A stretch of DNA of 7,784 nt, from positions 1 to 7,784 of the forward strand of contig JAEZMC010000064.1 in the NCBI GenBank assembly GCA_023435805.1, given 5' to 3'. The notes beneath the pieces were generated by a model. It was not told where the DNA came from. It saw only the letters and a program-made list of their open reading frames with translations, and did not search any database. The DNA comes from Bacillota bacterium. Lineage in GTDB: Bacteria; Bacillota; Clostridia; Acetivibrionales; DTU013. The position numbers and the translations under genes are program-made. How positions within the stretch are numbered: the first letter of the stretch is position 1; each line of letters begins with the position of its first letter. Shown here piece after piece: positions 5,135-7,784 of this stretch.

Positions 5135-7243
5135 TTAAAGTTCAAGAATGAGTGTTTCCCATTCGCCAAGACGGTCAATGGTAACCGAATATCCTCCTTC
5201 ACATTTAACCAGCTCCAGTTCTTTACCGTCCGTATAGCTGCGGCAGCTTTTTACGGAATCAATGTTCAATTTGATTTTCACATCCGCGATGGCATCTACC
5301 TGTTCTACGAACTCAAAAGTCCTCGGATACCGCGCTTCAAACGTATCCATCGTTCCACAGCAAACACCCATGCCGGGGTTGAAGTTTACAAGATGTATGA
5401 TCAGCTTTCCGTCCTTTACAGCCGGTACGGTCTCAACATTGGTGGACGCTCCGCACACCACTTCGGGAACTCCGGCATGCAGCTGCAGAATATTCTGCGC
5501 CAATGTTTTCAGTTCAAGCTGATGATACCTGGCGAACTGTGAAAAAATATCCTGTGCAAAAAGGATGATCCGGCCTCTTCCGTACGGTATCGACAGCATG
5601 GCCGGATACTTCGTGGCCTCATACGGCGCAGGAAGATTATTGTGGAAAAAAACATCCTTTGTAGTTTGGCATATCGGATCAACAACTGAAGCAAAAATAT
5701 GGTCCTGACTGCTGCATTGCAATTTTGCGTAGCGATTCCGCACCAACACAGGACGCTTTGCCAGGCCTTTCGAATAAATGCTGTCGTTCAGGCTGAAATA
5801 AGTAATCGTAAAATCACCCATTCCTTCAAAGCGGACGCCCAATCGTTCCAGCATATTGTTTTCAACGAGCCTGTGATCCTCAATCCCGTACAGCGCAGTC
5901 TCTCCTGCAGTAAGCAAAAGGCCGCCCTGTTCCGCATACTCCAGCAGCATCTGAAAATGCTCCTCCGACAGAACGGCAACCGTCGGAAGGAGAACGGCTC
6001 GATATTGCCTCAGCTTTTCCAGCGTAACATTTTCATCAAATACAAACTCCACGGGATACCTGCATTCACGCATCAGGCGGTAAGCCCCCGCTACGGTGGT
6101 GATAAACCTCTCGTCATTGTTCAGGTAGTAGTCTTTTGTTGCCTGAGAATGAAATACCGCGGTATGTTTGAGATAGTCCCCGCCGATTAGATCCGACCTC
6201 CGACGTATTTCCGAATAGATGCTTTTAATTGTTTCGCCGTACAGGTTTTCGTCTATCGAGCCGTCTGCAAAGGGCTCATCATCGATATTTACAATGGAAC
6301 CGTTGGCTGCCGCCGTATAGCATTCCAATGCCAGTTGTACATCAGGCTTGCAGGTATAATCCCACGTCCCCGTGAAACGGCCTATCAGCGTTTCATACGG
6401 ACGGCCTCCGGCCACACTTCTAAGCCATCTTGAAAAGAATCCGGGTGCGCTGAGACCTGTCCAGTCCGTATAGGCTTCGCCCGTGACATAATCGGCATTT
6501 GCCAGTGAACCGATTGCACGGCTGCCCATGGTACACCACGAATAGGGATAACCCCAGTAATTGTTCGAATTTACGCTTTCAGGCAGTATCCTGCGTATCA
6601 TGCCATAGGCTTCACGGTAAAACTCCTCGATGTAATTGTACCTGAACTCGGTAAATCTTGCATATTCAGGGGTGTTTGGTTTCATATCGTCCGGCAGCGG
6701 TATACCGTATTCTTTTTCAAATCTTTTTCTGCAATCAGGGCAGTAGCACCTGTTTCTGCCGATGATCGTCATATCGATCCAGAAGCCGTCCGGGCGCAGT
6801 CCGGAGGCGATCTCCTCAAGCTGCTCCATTACAAGATCCCTGTACGGGCTGTTGATGCATAAGGTTTTCCATCTGAACTCGTCATCACTGGCTCTGGCTC
6901 CATCCGGGCCCATCACAAGCCATTCCGGATGTTCGGCGGCAGCGGCTTCATCCCAGCATACCGAATAATAGGCATACACCTTTATATCACGTTCATGGCA
7001 ATGCCGCTGCAGTTCGCTGTAAAGCTCCAGATCTCCAAGCCCGGTATGTTTGCGCCCGCTTTTTACAGTCGAATAGAAATTGCCGAACTGGCATTTTGCA
7101 AATAGAACGATACTGTCTACTTCTGCTTCTGCAAATGCATCCGCAATTTTTTCAGGTTCAAAGCCTGTAGCCGTCTGCCTGTGTGGCCAGTCGGGAAAAT
7201 GCATGTCAAAGAAAATTTTTCTGTTTCTCAGAACCGATTCCAT
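5135..7243 (-). CDS. GHL6-type glycoside hydrolase with beta-galactosidase trimerisation domain
   Basis: This encodes a 702-residue protein without signal peptide, so it is likely a cytosolic glycosidase acting on imported oligosaccharides. Residues about 1-345 look like a GH29/GH42-related TIM barrel of the hypothetical glycosyl hydrolase 6 (GHL6) type. Supporting stretches are DSIVLFAKCQFG (43-54), HERDIKVYAYYS (83-94), EHPEWLVMGPDG (104-115), CINSPYRD (129-136), R150-PDGFWIDM158 and CYCPDCRKRF (166-175). D157 is a nucleophile candidate and E256 in YVTGEAYTDW a possible second acid; both are inferred. About 355-560 resembles the GH42 trimerisation domain (YRAVLLPTVAVLSEEHF, then EYAEQGGLLLTAGE), followed by a beta-rich C-terminus. 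The layout fits GH151-type putative alpha-L-fucosidases as well as beta-galactosidases, so the sugar is open. AAGGAG sits 6 nt before the ATG at 7243. It lies 25 nt after a URO-D-like gene and is followed by a terminator. Confidence 0.88.
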   Translation of the reverse strand: MESVLRNRKIFFDMHFPDWPHRQTATGFEPEKIADAFAEAEVDSIVLFAKCQFGNFYSTVKSGRKHTGLGDLELYSELQRHCHERDIKVYAYYSVCWDEAAAAEHPEWLVMGPDGARASDDEFRWKTLCINSPYRDLVMEQLEEIASGLRPDGFWIDMTIIGRNRCYCPDCRKRFEKEYGIPLPDDMKPNTPEYARFTEFRYNYIEEFYREAYGMIRRILPESVNSNNYWGYPYSWCTMGSRAIGSLANADYVTGEAYTDWTGLSAPGFFSRWLRSVAGGRPYETLIGRFTGTWDYTCKPDVQLALECYTAAANGSIVNIDDEPFADGSIDENLYGETIKSIYSEIRRRSDLIGGDYLKHTAVFHSQATKDYYLNNDERFITTVAGAYRLMRECRYPVEFVFDENVTLEKLRQYRAVLLPTVAVLSEEHFQMLLEYAEQGGLLLTAGETALYGIEDHRLVENNMLERLGVRFEGMGDFTITYFSLNDSIYSKGLAKRPVLVRNRYAKLQCSSQDHIFASVVDPICQTTKDVFFHNNLPAPYEATKYPAMLSIPYGRGRIILFAQDIFSQFARYHQLELKTLAQNILQLHAGVPEVVCGASTNVETVPAVKDGKLIIHLVNFNPGMGVCCGTMDTFEARYPRTFEFVEQVDAIADVKIKLNIDSVKSCRSYTDGKELELVKCEGGYSVTIDRLGEWETLILEL

Positions 7244-7268
7244 ACTTTGCTCCTTTTTATCATTGTAT

Positions 7269-7784
7269 TCAAAGTTTTTCCGACCAGATCGAACATATCA
7301 AAGCGAAGAAATTCTCGTCCGGTACATACTCCGGTACGCTGTTTCCCGTTCCAAGCGCAAAGCCTTTGCACTCCGTATGCTCAAGCAGCTTTCTGGAACG
7401 GTCGAATACCTCCTGTTCCGAAGCCGATGCCATGAAGCCCATATCTACCCCTCCCATTATGGCAAGCTTCCCGGATAATTCCTCATAAGCCCGCTCTACC
7501 GGTACGATACTGTCCTCGTAGGAGTGACGCCCATCATATTTCATGTCATGTATAATGTCGTCAATGATACCTTTATAACACCCGCATGAGTGGAGTATCG
7601 CAGGCTTCCCTGCCATATGAGCGGCTTCCACTATCCTTTTATGCCAGGGGAAGACATATTTTCTCATCGTATCAGGAGAAAGCATTGTCTGGTGGCTAAA
7701 CCCCCAATCATCATTGACAAGTATGGCACCGACCGTTTCATGCCGCACACAATTTTGAAAATATCGTACCAGCCGGCTCCCTAC
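7269..7784 (-). CDS. Uroporphyrinogen decarboxylase-superfamily protein (URO-D/MtaA-like), C-terminal part
   Basis: Only the last 171 codons are in the window; the frame is open to the right edge, so the N-terminus is missing. A GTG at 7748 is internal, not the true start, since upstream codons (GSRLVRYFQNC) continue the fold. Family features are VNDDWG (23-28), the HSCG element (H65, C67) and LGTGNSVPEYVPDENF near the C-terminus, typical of the URO-D TIM-barrel superfamily. That superfamily contains haem biosynthetic HemE and also corrinoid:coenzyme M or other corrinoid-dependent methyltransferases with an HxC zinc site. In this fragment the position where MtaA-type enzymes have a third zinc cysteine appears to be Asn (GTGNSVP). 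No haem genes are nearby; the neighbour is a glycoside hydrolase 25 nt downstream. This suggests a role in metabolism of a sugar, methylated sugar or related compound. The exact reaction is unknown. Confidence 0.85.
   Translation of the reverse strand, partial: VGSRLVRYFQNCVRHETVGAILVNDDWGFSHQTMLSPDTMRKYVFPWHKRIVEAAHMAGKPAILHSCGCYKGIIDDIIHDMKYDGRHSYEDSIVPVERAYEELSGKLAIMGGVDMGFMASASEQEVFDRSRKLLEHTECKGFALGTGNSVPEYVPDENFFALICSIWSEKL

Noticed and set aside
5108..5542. Plus-strand open frame of 144 codons over the end of the hydrolase gene
   Set aside because: It is antisense to a well-supported coding region, crosses its stop, and shows no domain features.
1..7784. CCCTAC at both ends of the window, suggesting a circular element
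   Set aside because: Six bases is too short to be meaningful, both ends cut through unrelated chromosomal-type genes, and there are no replication or mobility genes.

Overview
The window looks like chromosomal DNA from a low-to-mid GC Gram-positive anaerobe, most likely a member of the Clostridia (Bacillota). The clearest pointer is the left end, where a membrane-anchored FHA protein is followed directly by an FtsW/RodA/SpoVE-type cell-shape gene, an order I associate with clostridial genomes. Other support comes from strong purine-rich ribosome binding sites, sigma-A-like promoters and tightly packed genes. I cannot name a species. Every gene I can support lies on the minus strand, so transcription runs from right to left. 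Both ends of the window cut through a gene.

Right block (about 7784 to 5135): the C-terminal part of a uroporphyrinogen-decarboxylase-superfamily protein (probably not a haem enzyme), then a 702-residue GHL6-type glycoside hydrolase with a beta-galactosidase-type trimerisation domain. They are 25 nt apart and look like the end of a carbohydrate-utilisation operon. An 11-bp-stem hairpin with a T-rich tail (about 5045-5085) closes the block.

Middle block (about 5042 to 876): an extended -10 promoter abuts the terminator. It precedes a leader of about 120 nt containing a LacI/CcpA-like imperfect palindrome. Five tightly spaced genes follow: a cytosolic glycerophosphodiester phosphodiesterase, an MFS transporter with a sucrose/SLC45-like signature, a tandem-GNAT acetyltransferase, a classical 4Fe-4S family 4 uracil-DNA glycosylase, and a second UDG-fold paralogue that lacks the Fe-S cysteines. 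The first two plausibly work together (uptake and hydrolysis). The last two are a start-stop-overlapping pair for repair of deaminated cytosine or a related task.

Left block (about 870 to 1): a near-consensus promoter (TTGCCA-17-TATAAT) begins 6 bp beyond the second UDG stop. It drives the FHA gene and the FtsW/RodA-like gene, which is cut off at the window edge. This is a cell-wall synthesis module that may receive phosphothreonine signals.

I found no rRNA, tRNA, CRISPR array, insertion sequence or phage gene. No stretch over 300 nt lacks a gene; the two non-coding intervals (750-875 and 4888-5134) hold the regulatory elements listed. I did not find a clearly new multi-gene system. The most unusual items are the Fe-S-less UDG paralogue, the GHL6/URO-D pair and the GDPD-MFS pair.
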